DNA of 64,000 bases from DASSFG01 sp035550375 (GTDB lineage Bacteria; Planctomycetota; Planctomycetia; Pirellulales; JAICIG01): positions 186,001 through 250,000 of the forward strand of contig DASZPH010000124.1 in NCBI GenBank assembly GCA_035550375.1, in the 5' to 3' direction. The notes beneath the pieces were generated by a model. The model had not been told where the DNA came from, did not search any database, and saw nothing but the letters and a program-made list of their open reading frames with translations. The translations under genes were made by a program, and so were the position numbers. This document shows positions 50,215 to 58,748 of the stretch, in pieces. The stretch's first letter is position 1. The number at the start of each line of letters is the position of its first letter.

Positions 50215-51189
50215 CTACGAGAGAGGACGCCCGCGTCCCGCGAGATAGAGAACCCCCGAGATCGCCAGCTCGGCCACAATCCAGGCGAGCCGGGAGACGA
50301 TGGACACGATCAGCGCCCCGTCAGCCCCGTAGCAGGGGGTGAGCAGTTCCAAGAGGGCCGCTTCACGCACGCCCAGCCCGCCGGGAACAAACGACAAGAA
50401 TCCCCCGACGACGGCCATCGCCACCGCGGCGGTGCAGAAAGCGGCTTCGTCGATCAGCGCGAGCGACGAGTGAAAACCGGCCGCCCGCGCCGTCGCCGAG
50501 AGGCTTAGTCCCATCAAGACCCAGCCGGCCGCGATCGGCAGCCAGGCCCAGACGAGCGAACGGTAACGCAGGTGCGTCAGCCGGTCGGCCATCGCCGGAT
50601 CGAGTTTCCCCGCTCCGGTAAACCGGACGAGCCGGCGAAAGATGGCGGGCGAACTCGGCCCCGACACGATAAGCCAGAGCAAGCCGGCCGCCCCGATCAT
50701 CCAGCGGTGCTCCGTAAATCGCACCGCCAGAATGATCACGGCCATCGCGGCCCCCACCCCCATGGTCGTCAGCGTTTCAAAGAAAACGGCCACGGTGGCC
50801 GCGGTGGCGGTCGTTCCTCCCGCCCGCAGCAGCCCGGCCCGAATCACGATCACCATCGCTTTGCCCGGGGCGTACTTGCCCATGTGGCCGATGTAATAGG
50901 CCCGCACCGTCTCCGACAGCTGGGCCGGTTGTCCCAGCCAGCCGAGCGTTTTCCACCAGAACCAGCCCGGCCCGAGTTGTCCCAGCAGGTAAAGAACTGC
51001 GGCATTAACGATCCACGCCGGGCGCAGCTCGCTCACCTTCCAGTGCTCGCTTTGAAGCTGCCGCCAACCGCCGTAGAGCGTGCTGTGGATGCCCCACGCC
51101 ACCAACGCCAGCAGCAAGAGCTTGAACAGCCTGATGGCCCAGCGGCGCAGCCTTGGATCGGACAGATTCACGAGTTGTTCGAGCCCCAC
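50215..51189 (-). CDS. UPF0104 / lysylphosphatidylglycerol-synthase transmembrane-type protein
   Basis: A 324-residue polytopic membrane protein with about eight helices. The diagnostic end FVPGGLGVREAALLELLTPC and RAYYIGHMGKYAPGKAMVIV match the UPF0104/AglD2-like family, related to the flippase half of MprF but without the aminoacyl-transferase domain. Family members assist lipid-linked sugar or lipid translocation. It heads, in genome order, a minus-strand run with the two glycosyltransferases at 51.3-55.9 kb; these are transcribed toward it, so it is the last gene of a likely operon. Convergent with leuS across 32 bp. Confidence 0.85.
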   Translation of the reverse strand: MGLEQLVNLSDPRLRRWAIRLFKLLLLALVAWGIHSTLYGGWRQLQSEHWKVSELRPAWIVNAAVLYLLGQLGPGWFWWKTLGWLGQPAQLSETVRAYYIGHMGKYAPGKAMVIVIRAGLLRAGGTTATAATVAVFFETLTTMGVGAAMAVIILAVRFTEHRWMIGAAGLLWLIVSGPSSPAIFRRLVRFTGAGKLDPAMADRLTHLRYRSLVWAWLPIAAGWVLMGLSLSATARAAGFHSSLALIDEAAFCTAAVAMAVVGGFLSFVPGGLGVREAALLELLTPCYGADGALIVSIVSRLAWIVAELAISGVLYLAGRGRPLS

Positions 51190-51297
51190 TGGACCTCGTT
51201 TAGCTTAAAGCCTATCCGAGAACCGGCGGGCCGGCGAGACGCCCACACCGCAACACCGGTTCTCCGGTACGCTGCTAACGTGCCGCTCAAAAGACCG

Positions 51298-54108
51298 TTA
51301 AGGCCGCCTGGCGAGAGGCGCGACCGAGGTCGATGATTCGCTGCCGCGGCGCTCGACGAACAGGACCGTAGTGCGGTCAAACTCGCGTCTTTCTTTCGTG
51401 GACCACGGTGGCGTGCCGAACAAAGCCAGGCATGGTTCGCGATCGGCCGGACCGGCTCCGGTGACCACCACCCACATGCGGTCGCGAGGCAAGGCGAGCG
51501 TCTCAAGCGGAACAAAGTCGCGGCCCAGCCGGCGGAAGTAGTACAAATACTCCCAGTGATTGGCCGTCACCAGGTCGTCCGGCTGCCGATGCTGGCTGAC
51601 GTAGGCCGCGGCGGCGGCGCAGTCCGCCCGCTCCCATGGGCAGGCTACACAGTAGCCGGCTCGTACTACGGGAACGATAAGCAGCGCCACCAGCGGTGCA
51701 GCAGCCCAGGTGTGGCGTTTGGCCATTTGTTCCAGGCACCAGGGAACGGCCGCGCCCACGAGGAGAAACACGGCCGGCGCCGCATACGCCATCACCCGCA
51801 TGCCGCCGTAGGGATAGGCCTTGATACACGAGCCGGCCAGCGCCAAGAGGATGGGGACGACGAGCAAAAGGCACCAGTCTCGCTTCCTGTCCCGCCAGAG
51901 GAGCACCAGGCCCACCAATGCCAACGGCGTCATCCATTGGCCCACCGGCTTGATGCAGTAGCCGACCAGGTCGCAGGTCGAACGGATCATCCACACCGGA
52001 ACGCGTGCCGGGTGACCCCAGTCGGGAAACTGGTTCATTGTGTCCCAGCAAGCCACGATCGTCTCGTCGCGCTGGGCATGGATCGGACCGGCGAGCAGCA
52101 GGCCAAAGGCGACGAACACGGCCACGCAGAGAAGTCCGTAGCCAAACCAGTCGAAGGCCCGCTTCGATCGCAAGAGTTCAATCAAGAGAACAATCAGCAG
52201 ACCGCCATAGACGAACGCCGCCGGATAGGCCAGCCATAATAACGCCGGCGCCAGGAGGGCGAGCAAAGCCGCTCGCTGCCAGGTAGACCAGGCACGCGTG
52301 AACGCCCAGGCAGCCATGAGCACCACCGCGGCGAACGCTTCGACCGCATATTGCTTCGCCTCGCAGGCGTGCCACAGCAGGCGGTCCGAGACGGCGAACA
52401 GCAGTACCGCCCACGGCACGGCGGCCGGATGCAGAACGCGCCGCGCGACCGGAACGAACAGGACCAACGCTGCGCAACTCGCCGCCAGCGGCGCGAACCG
52501 CAGGGCGAGCAGCGATTCTCCGGCGATCAGGCTCACGCCTTTCTCCAACCACAGGAACAAAGGCGGAGCCGCTTCCGAGAACCGCAACGGCCCGAGAAGC
52601 TCAAGAAAGCTCTTGTCGAGAACGTTGATCACCAGCGCCGCTTCGTCGTGCCACAGCGACGGATCGCGAAGGTAGTGGTAGAGCCGCAAGACAAGGCCGA
52701 TCGCCAAGAATGTGCCGGTCCATGAGAAGCGGGCTCGAAGGGAAACAGGGATTAAATGCGAAAAAAGCAGCAGTCCGACCGTCCGCTCCGTTGCTACTTC
52801 TTCCGCTTCGCGGCTCCGCGCCGTGCCGCCGAGGGCCAGGGCAAACGCGCCGAGAACGGCCCAGGTTGTAAGGTGATAGCTCGCCAGAAGCAAGCTCGTG
52901 TCGCGCCCGATCAGGCCGCGGTTGAGGACGACCACGACGAGGAGAAACAAAGAGACCACGGCCCACATCCAGCCGGCCGGACGGCCACGTGCCGCCGCCG
53001 TGCGCGTGAACAGGTAGAACACGGGCAACAAGGCGACGCAGTGCTGGTACCAGGTGATCGGCGAAAGCAAGAGCGCCAGGGCGCCAACCGCGGCACACTC
53101 CCAGACCAGCGACAGATCGTCGCGGCGCACGACCGGCTTTCGAAACGCCCACGCGGCGCAGGCCAGCAAGGCGACGAGGGCAAGCTTCGTAATTCGGCCC
53201 GCCGCAACTGGCGACAAATCAAGAAACTCGAGGTACCCCGGATGGTCGAGACGGCTGGGATGTCCGGCGGAAAGGTGCATCAAAAACCGGGCAAGGGCCG
53301 GCCGCAAGGAAAGGTTCTGCAGCGTTTCGGGTCCGAGCACGCCGACCGTCGGATCGACCTGTCCGGCTCCCAGGCCGACATTCATCAGCCAGATGCGAAC
53401 GTGCCGCTCGTAGTCGGCCGGGCCCTGCCAAATCGCCGGAGCCAGGAAGAACGCGGCCGACGCGGCGACGCTGGTGGCAGCCAGCCGCCACTGTCGCTTC
53501 CAGGCGAACCAGGCGATGAAGATCGCGGGCGTGCACTTCATGGCCGTGGCCAATCCGAGGCAGAGTCCGGCCGCCACGTCGCGATGCCGCGTCCAAAGAT
53601 AGACGGCCGACCACGCGAGCGCCATCAACAGCAGGTTGGGGCCGCATTCGGGCAGCTCTCGGACCAAAAACCGCGAGACGATGGCCAGGGCCGCGACCGT
53701 GCCCCAGAAAAGCGCCCTTTCAGAAAGGGGCAGGCGTTTGCCCGTCAACCGGTTGAGAATCCAGAGCACGACCCCCAGCGCGGCGATGCTGAGCGGGTAG
53801 CATACCATCTTCGCCACCTGCAGCGGCATCCCGGCGATCGGCGACCAGACCGCGGCCCAGAAGGGCGGATAGGGAACGTGCAAACCGTCGGCGTATAGCA
53901 GCTCGTGGTACACGAACCGCCGAGCAAACTGCCAGTGGAGATAGAAATCGCCGTCCTCGACGCGAACTCCGGCACGGATGCCCTGCACGGCGAACACAGC
54001 GGCGGCAATCAAAAGCGGAATGGTCCGCAGTCGTTCCTCATGCGCGGCGCACCAACCGAGCCAGCCCGTGACATCCGGCCGCGCTTTTAGACGATCGATA
54101 AGAGACAT
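51298..54108 (-). CDS. Tandem GT-C fusion: DUF2029/GT87-like plus GT39/ArnT-like membrane glycosyltransferase
   Basis: A 936-residue protein with two polytopic halves. Residues about 1-430 resemble DUF2029/GT87 mannosyltransferases: VRVEDGDFYLHWQFARRFVY with the acidic pair in the first outer loop, GLCLGLATAMKCTPAIFIAW and LLLSPITWYQHCVALLPVFY. After a short charged linker (about 440-455) the second half restarts like ArnT/PMT enzymes: RLYHYLRDPSLWHDEAALVI (Asp-Glu loop) and FSEAAPPLFLWLEKGVSLI. A soluble C-terminal region follows (about 850-936). Each half alone has the size of a complete enzyme, so it is a gene fusion. The donor is presumably a lipid-linked sugar. It ends 21 bp after the next glycosyltransferase begins its operon order. 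Confidence 0.8.
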   Translation of the reverse strand: MSLIDRLKARPDVTGWLGWCAAHEERLRTIPLLIAAAVFAVQGIRAGVRVEDGDFYLHWQFARRFVYHELLYADGLHVPYPPFWAAVWSPIAGMPLQVAKMVCYPLSIAALGVVLWILNRLTGKRLPLSERALFWGTVAALAIVSRFLVRELPECGPNLLLMALAWSAVYLWTRHRDVAAGLCLGLATAMKCTPAIFIAWFAWKRQWRLAATSVAASAAFFLAPAIWQGPADYERHVRIWLMNVGLGAGQVDPTVGVLGPETLQNLSLRPALARFLMHLSAGHPSRLDHPGYLEFLDLSPVAAGRITKLALVALLACAAWAFRKPVVRRDDLSLVWECAAVGALALLLSPITWYQHCVALLPVFYLFTRTAAARGRPAGWMWAVVSLFLLVVVVLNRGLIGRDTSLLLASYHLTTWAVLGAFALALGGTARSREAEEVATERTVGLLLFSHLIPVSLRARFSWTGTFLAIGLVLRLYHYLRDPSLWHDEAALVINVLDKSFLELLGPLRFSEAAPPLFLWLEKGVSLIAGESLLALRFAPLAASCAALVLFVPVARRVLHPAAVPWAVLLFAVSDRLLWHACEAKQYAVEAFAAVVLMAAWAFTRAWSTWQRAALLALLAPALLWLAYPAAFVYGGLLIVLLIELLRSKRAFDWFGYGLLCVAVFVAFGLLLAGPIHAQRDETIVACWDTMNQFPDWGHPARVPVWMIRSTCDLVGYCIKPVGQWMTPLALVGLVLLWRDRKRDWCLLLVVPILLALAGSCIKAYPYGGMRVMAYAAPAVFLLVGAAVPWCLEQMAKRHTWAAAPLVALLIVPVVRAGYCVACPWERADCAAAAAYVSQHRQPDDLVTANHWEYLYYFRRLGRDFVPLETLALPRDRMWVVVTGAGPADREPCLALFGTPPWSTKERREFDRTTVLFVERRGSESSTSVAPLARRP

Positions 54109-54129
54109 CGCATCCTTGCTCTCGCCCTG

Positions 54130-55857
54130 TTATTGCTGCCGCCCTGATTCGGAGACCTGGGCGATGCTGGGCACCGGCCCGCCAAGATCGTAAATCAAGA
54201 AGGTCGACGTTCGTGCCACTGGTTCTCGCTCGCGAAGGTAGGCGACGGCGTTGCGGTGAGCCGGCAGATTCAGGTCCGTTCCGTAAACCAGCGTCGTGCC
54301 GACCGCCAGATATCTACCCTGAACAAACGCCGGCACGTCGTTCGGTTCGCCAATCGGCAGCAAGTGCAGCGGAAGCTGTCGCAGCGGCGACGCGTTCACG
54401 GCCGGGTCGGTTCCGAAATACCACACGTCGAGATGTTGCAATCCACGACTTGCGGGCCACGCGGCCAACTCGCTGACTCCTTGCCCCCAGTCGTAGTTGG
54501 AGTCGCTCAGGCAAAGGTAGCCGTTTGGCGTGCCTCCAAAGAGCTCGTTCGCATAACAGAGCCCTTCCGGCCAGACGCGCCAGGCGGCGGTTCCTGTCCA
54601 AACTAGTGAGGCGACGACAGCCGTCGCCCATAACGGCTGCCAGCGGTTGCCGCTCCGCTGGATCATGACTGTCAAGGCCGCGGCCAGACCCACGATCAAG
54701 AAAATCACCAGCGGCAAGACCAGACGAATGCCGATTTGCACCCGGCAAGTGAGACTGAAAATGAAGAGGGCCAATGCCGTGGCGAGCGCCCAGTTCAGTG
54801 CGCTTCGCCGGGCCACCAGAACCACGACCAGCGGTGCCGCAAGCAGGGGCAGCGTCAATTTGATCGCGAGCGCGACGGGAAAGTAGTACCACAGCGAGTG
54901 AGCATACGTCTGGCCCAGGAGGTAAGAGCCGTGATGGCCTCGCATGTTGTGCTTCACCTGCCGCACGAGCCCTTCGCCGGCGTTGCTAAATAGACAAAGG
55001 TGCTCCGACAGCCAGACCATTGCGTCGTGGGTCCGGCCGGCGGGAAGCTTGTGGGCCCAAGCCACGAAGCTCGGTTCGGGACGCCAGTCGCAACCGCAGT
55101 AGATGAGCGTGAGCACGAATCCGACCGCCCCGATCTGGACCAGGTCGCGGAGGGACGAACGGACGGATTCAGAAAGTGTCGGCGGTGCGGGGCTCTGGGC
55201 GCCGTGCCGCCCGTTCCAGAGTCGCTCTACCTCAACCGCCAGCAAACAGAGTGGTCCGAACACCATGCCTGAGGCCTTGGCCAGCAAGGCGGCGGCGAAC
55301 CAAATGCCCGGAACTCCGACCCGCCACCACCAGGTCTGGTCGCGATTCAGACGAAAGTGGTAGACGAGGGCAACGAGGCACGCGCTGATCGCCACGTCGG
55401 TCGTTGCCAGGCTGGCGTGGGCCAGCAGATTTGGCTCGCAGGCCAGCCAGACGGCCGCCAGTCTCCCTCCCCACGGTCCGGCCAACGACCGCCCGGCCAG
55501 CCAACCGTAGACGAGCAGCAGCCACCAGAAAACGAGCGCGCTGGTGCGCGCCCAGGGGAGCACGCGAGCCAGGTCGCGAGCGGGCTCAATCTTTGTCCCG
55601 CTCCACCGCTCGTATACATACAGCGGCAGCGTATCCCAGTCGATCGGCAGTGGCATGGTGCCAAGCTTCATCAGGCCGGCGTGGCTGCCGGTGCGCCAAC
55701 GTTCCAAGCCGCGCTCGATATAAAGCGGCTCATCGAAGGTCGCGCTCAGCTCGCGGGCGGCCGAAACGCACCAGGCCGACGAGGCGAGAAGGCAGCAGGC
55801 TAACCAGCAGCCGTCGAACCACCGGCTTTTTAGCAGTCGACCCATTTTGCCAGTCAA
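54130..55857 (-). CDS. GT-C family membrane glycosyltransferase (PMT/ArnT-like)
   Basis: A 575-residue polytopic protein. The catalytic loop is the Asp-Glu of LSATFDEPLYIERGLERW (about residues 39-56), the usual place in dolichyl-phosphate-mannose protein mannosyltransferase and ArnT-like enzymes. GGRLAAVWLACEPNLLAHAS and WFAAALLAKASGMVFGPLCL are typical of the following helices. A soluble C-terminal portion begins near 440 (CLSDSNYDWGQGVSELAAW), which in PMT-like proteins lies outside the membrane. It is transcribed first in the minus-strand cluster with the fused glycosyltransferase (21-bp gap) and the UPF0104 protein. Acceptor and donor are unknown. Confidence 0.84.
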   Translation of the reverse strand: MTGKMGRLLKSRWFDGCWLACCLLASSAWCVSAARELSATFDEPLYIERGLERWRTGSHAGLMKLGTMPLPIDWDTLPLYVYERWSGTKIEPARDLARVLPWARTSALVFWWLLLVYGWLAGRSLAGPWGGRLAAVWLACEPNLLAHASLATTDVAISACLVALVYHFRLNRDQTWWWRVGVPGIWFAAALLAKASGMVFGPLCLLAVEVERLWNGRHGAQSPAPPTLSESVRSSLRDLVQIGAVGFVLTLIYCGCDWRPEPSFVAWAHKLPAGRTHDAMVWLSEHLCLFSNAGEGLVRQVKHNMRGHHGSYLLGQTYAHSLWYYFPVALAIKLTLPLLAAPLVVVLVARRSALNWALATALALFIFSLTCRVQIGIRLVLPLVIFLIVGLAAALTVMIQRSGNRWQPLWATAVVASLVWTGTAAWRVWPEGLCYANELFGGTPNGYLCLSDSNYDWGQGVSELAAWPASRGLQHLDVWYFGTDPAVNASPLRQLPLHLLPIGEPNDVPAFVQGRYLAVGTTLVYGTDLNLPAHRNAVAYLREREPVARTSTFLIYDLGGPVPSIAQVSESGRQQ

Positions 55858-56027
55858 AGGGACTGCCGGGGTTTTTGGAGATCCTGTTTACGCCCCGGCG
55901 CAGCCCGTTTATCGGCGATCGGGGACGGAAACATGAATTAAACTGGGCGGGGCTAAGTCCCCGGGGGTGAGCTGCCCGCCACATCACCCCGGCGCTTTCC
56001 CAAGAATCGCGTGGTTAGCCCCCTAAC

Positions 56028-57344
56028 TCATCCTTGCCCAAACCGCTCGCGCCAGTGTTCCTGCACGCTGGTCAGGTTGACGCGATTCAAGAAGTTGGAG
56101 TAGGCCATCCATAACGCCAGGCCGTTTAGGTCGCGAAAGTGGGGGGGCAAATAACGGGGGGGCGCGACGAGGCCCGCCTCGACCAACGGCGCCAACACCG
56201 GCACGTCGTCGAGCGCCAGCTTGCCCAGAAACAAGAGAGGAATCAGGTCGGGACGGCCGAAACGGATCGCGATGCGCAGGAAGTTGTAGACCATCACAAA
56301 CCCCTTGCAGTAGCTGATGTCCTTGGTGAACGGCGAGCCGCCGCTCACCACGCCGCCGCGAAAGACGCGCTGCGCGTGCTGGTAGCACTCCTGTTCGCTG
56401 TACCCCTCTCTCCGATAGAAATCGCAGATTTCCCGAAAGTCGGCGCCGTCTTCGGCCCGGTCGCAAGCCAGGATGCGGTTGTTGAGCCGCCGGGCCCGGT
56501 CGGGCGTGGCATTGAAGGTGACGACTTCGAGAATGACGGCCAGGCCCTCCTGAATGGCCATCGTGCAGGGCGGCCCCTTTGCCAGCCACGTCGCATACGG
56601 CTGGCGGGCGCCGTTCAGGCTCGTTCCTACGTGGACCCAACCCTCGTGCACTTCCAGAAGATCGACGTCGCGATCGGAAAAGAGACCGCCGCGGCGAATC
56701 TTCACGTAGTCGGCGCCGGCCGCCGCGTCGGAGAGGATGCCGTCGTCGAGCCGGGCGTGGACCGTCTTGTCGCCAAAATAGCCGTCGAATCGCTGATTGA
56801 GCCTCCGTACGACCTCTTCGCCGGAAAGCTGCCGCGGATAGTTCACGCCCAGGCCGCCTTCGGGAATGCCCGACAGGATGTCGTGCAGCAACAGGCCGAG
56901 GTCGCGAATCGTGGCGGCGTCGCCTGTGAAGCGGTCCTTTGGGCTGCCGTACAGTTCTCGCGAGATGTGGTAGAACTCGGGCGTGCCACGGGCCAACAGC
57001 ATGCGGACGACATCCTGATACTCGCGACAGTTGCGGATCAGGATCGCACCGACGGGATCGCCTCGTCCCACAGCTTGCTCGACCTCGGCCGCGAGGGCCG
57101 CGAACTCGGCCATTTTGGCCCGAGCATCATAGGGCAAAGGCCGTCTGGCGGCATAGTACTCCGGTCCGACCTCGGGCAACTCCTTCAGCCGCGAAGCCAG
57201 GGCCTGGGCTTCGACCGTCTCGTCCCACTTGATCGCCTCGCGAACCCGGATCGGCCGCTGTGCGTCGACGACACGATCCGCAAGCTGGCGAACACGTCGG
57301 CAATAGTCCGCGTCACACGACGGTTTGTCCGAGACAATTCCCAT
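56028..57344 (-). CDS. DUF1704 (flavohemoglobin-expression modulating QEGLA-motif / tyrosine-carboxypeptidase-like) protein
   Basis: A 438-residue DUF1704 protein. The family is defined by a metallopeptidase-like HExxxH plus QEGLA signature, both seen: LLEVHEGWVHVGTSLNG (about residue 226) and CTMAIQEGLAVILEV (about 262). RRGGLFSDRDVDLLEVHEG leads into the zinc helix. The same domain in animals was recently shown to be a tubulin tyrosine carboxypeptidase (MATCAP); bacterial members have no settled role beyond the old flavohaemoglobin annotation. No tubulin-like gene is in the window. It is cytoplasmic, with no signal. It stands alone on the minus strand, 26 bp before the oxidoreductase gene end. 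Confidence 0.87.
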   Translation of the reverse strand: MGIVSDKPSCDADYCRRVRQLADRVVDAQRPIRVREAIKWDETVEAQALASRLKELPEVGPEYYAARRPLPYDARAKMAEFAALAAEVEQAVGRGDPVGAILIRNCREYQDVVRMLLARGTPEFYHISRELYGSPKDRFTGDAATIRDLGLLLHDILSGIPEGGLGVNYPRQLSGEEVVRRLNQRFDGYFGDKTVHARLDDGILSDAAAGADYVKIRRGGLFSDRDVDLLEVHEGWVHVGTSLNGARQPYATWLAKGPPCTMAIQEGLAVILEVVTFNATPDRARRLNNRILACDRAEDGADFREICDFYRREGYSEQECYQHAQRVFRGGVVSGGSPFTKDISYCKGFVMVYNFLRIAIRFGRPDLIPLLFLGKLALDDVPVLAPLVEAGLVAPPRYLPPHFRDLNGLALWMAYSNFLNRVNLTSVQEHWRERFGQG

Positions 57345-57370
57345 TTTCGTGCCGCGTCAAACGGCCGAGT

Positions 57371-58666
57371 TCAGGCGAGCTCCCAACCCTTTCGGTACTC
57401 GCGCCGCAGAAACTGGTCGGCCGAGGGGCAATTCGTGGCTTTCAAGGAGGAGGCATCCCAGGCCAGCCGCTGACCCGTGCGATAGGCCACGTTGCCGAGC
57501 AAGACGGCCTCGCTCAGCGCGCCGGCGTAATCGAAATTGCACGTGGTCGGGCTGCCCGTTTTGCAGGCGGCGATCCATTCGGCGTGGTGGCCGATCGAAC
57601 GCGGGATGGTGGGATCGGGCGGCTTGTAGCCGGCAAAGTCGCCGGTTGGATGGAGATGCCAGGCGCCGTAGTCGGCCCAGAGCATGCCGCGATCGCCAAC
57701 GAAGAGATTGCCGCCGCCCCCCGTGGCGAGGTCGTGAATCCGGTCCGGAATCTTGTCGCCGTCGTACCAGGTGAGCTTGACGGGGGGCATGTCGCCGCGC
57801 GAAGGGTACTCGTAACGCACGATCAAACCCAGGGGGCAGGTTTCGGGATGAACGGGGGGACCTTCGGCTTCAACCGAGAGCGGCGCCCTCAGCTTGAGCG
57901 CCCAGAAGGGAAGGTCCATGTGATGGCAAGCCATGTCGGCGATGTTGCCGCCGCCGAAATCCCACCACTTGCGCCAGTTGGCGGGCAGGTACGTCGGATG
58001 ATACGGCCGCTGCGGCGCGGGACCGAGCCAAAGATCCCAATGCAGGTTCGGCGGGACCGGGGGCATCTCGTTGGGGCGTTCGCCGCCGCCCCACGACCGG
58101 CCGGCCCAGGTGTGGACTTCTCGCACGGGGCCGATGGCCCCAGCCTGGATGATTTCTACCACGCGCCGATAGTTGTCTGAAGCATGGATCTGGGTTCCCA
58201 TCTGGGTGGCCACCCTGGCTTTGGCGGCCGTCTCGGCCACAAGACGGGCCTCCCACACGTTGTGCGTCAACGGCTTTTCGCAGTAGACGTGCTTGCCAAG
58301 CCGCAGCGCGAGGATCGTGGCCGGCGCATGAATATGGTCGGGCGTGCAGACGGCGACGGCGTCGAGACCGGGCTGCTCGAGCAGTTCGCGGAAGTCACTG
58401 TACTTTTTGGCATGCGGAAACTCTTCGCCCGCCTTGCCCAGGAAGTTGTCGTCGATGTCGCACAGCGCCGCGACGTTTTCGCCCGTCACGTTGCCGATCG
58501 TGAACCTCGCCTGGTTGGCGGTGCCGATCATACCGACGTTCAACTTTTCATTAGGCGATTTGCTCTCGGCGGGCAAACGGCTGCTAAAGTAGCCGGCGCC
58601 GACCAGGGAGCAACCCGCCAATGCGCTCTGCTTGAGAAAATTACGGCGACTTCGCATCAGGGCCAT
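57371..58666 (-). CDS. Gfo/Idh/MocA family oxidoreductase, Tat-exported
   Basis: A 431-residue NAD(P)-dependent sugar oxidoreductase with a twin-arginine leader (MRSRRNFLKQSALAGCSLVG). The Rossmann nucleotide site is KLNVGMIGTANQARFTIGNV, with AVCTPDHIHAPATILALRLG and the active-site Lys in GKHVYCEKPLTHNVWEA (EKP motif). The C-terminal domain has GGGNIADMACHHMDLPFWAL, typical of the planctomycete secreted subgroup. Exported members can act on extracellular or periplasmic sugars, sometimes as 3-dehydrogenases. Same strand as DUF1704 but without overlap. Confidence 0.93.
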   Translation of the reverse strand: MALMRSRRNFLKQSALAGCSLVGAGYFSSRLPAESKSPNEKLNVGMIGTANQARFTIGNVTGENVAALCDIDDNFLGKAGEEFPHAKKYSDFRELLEQPGLDAVAVCTPDHIHAPATILALRLGKHVYCEKPLTHNVWEARLVAETAAKARVATQMGTQIHASDNYRRVVEIIQAGAIGPVREVHTWAGRSWGGGERPNEMPPVPPNLHWDLWLGPAPQRPYHPTYLPANWRKWWDFGGGNIADMACHHMDLPFWALKLRAPLSVEAEGPPVHPETCPLGLIVRYEYPSRGDMPPVKLTWYDGDKIPDRIHDLATGGGGNLFVGDRGMLWADYGAWHLHPTGDFAGYKPPDPTIPRSIGHHAEWIAACKTGSPTTCNFDYAGALSEAVLLGNVAYRTGQRLAWDASSLKATNCPSADQFLRREYRKGWELA

Positions 58667-58748
58667 AGATGACTCCGCTTGGGACTTAAGACTTCAGGAA
58701 GGTTTCAGGGAATCGGCCAGCCGTCGCCGCAAGCGTGAAAGCTCGCGA

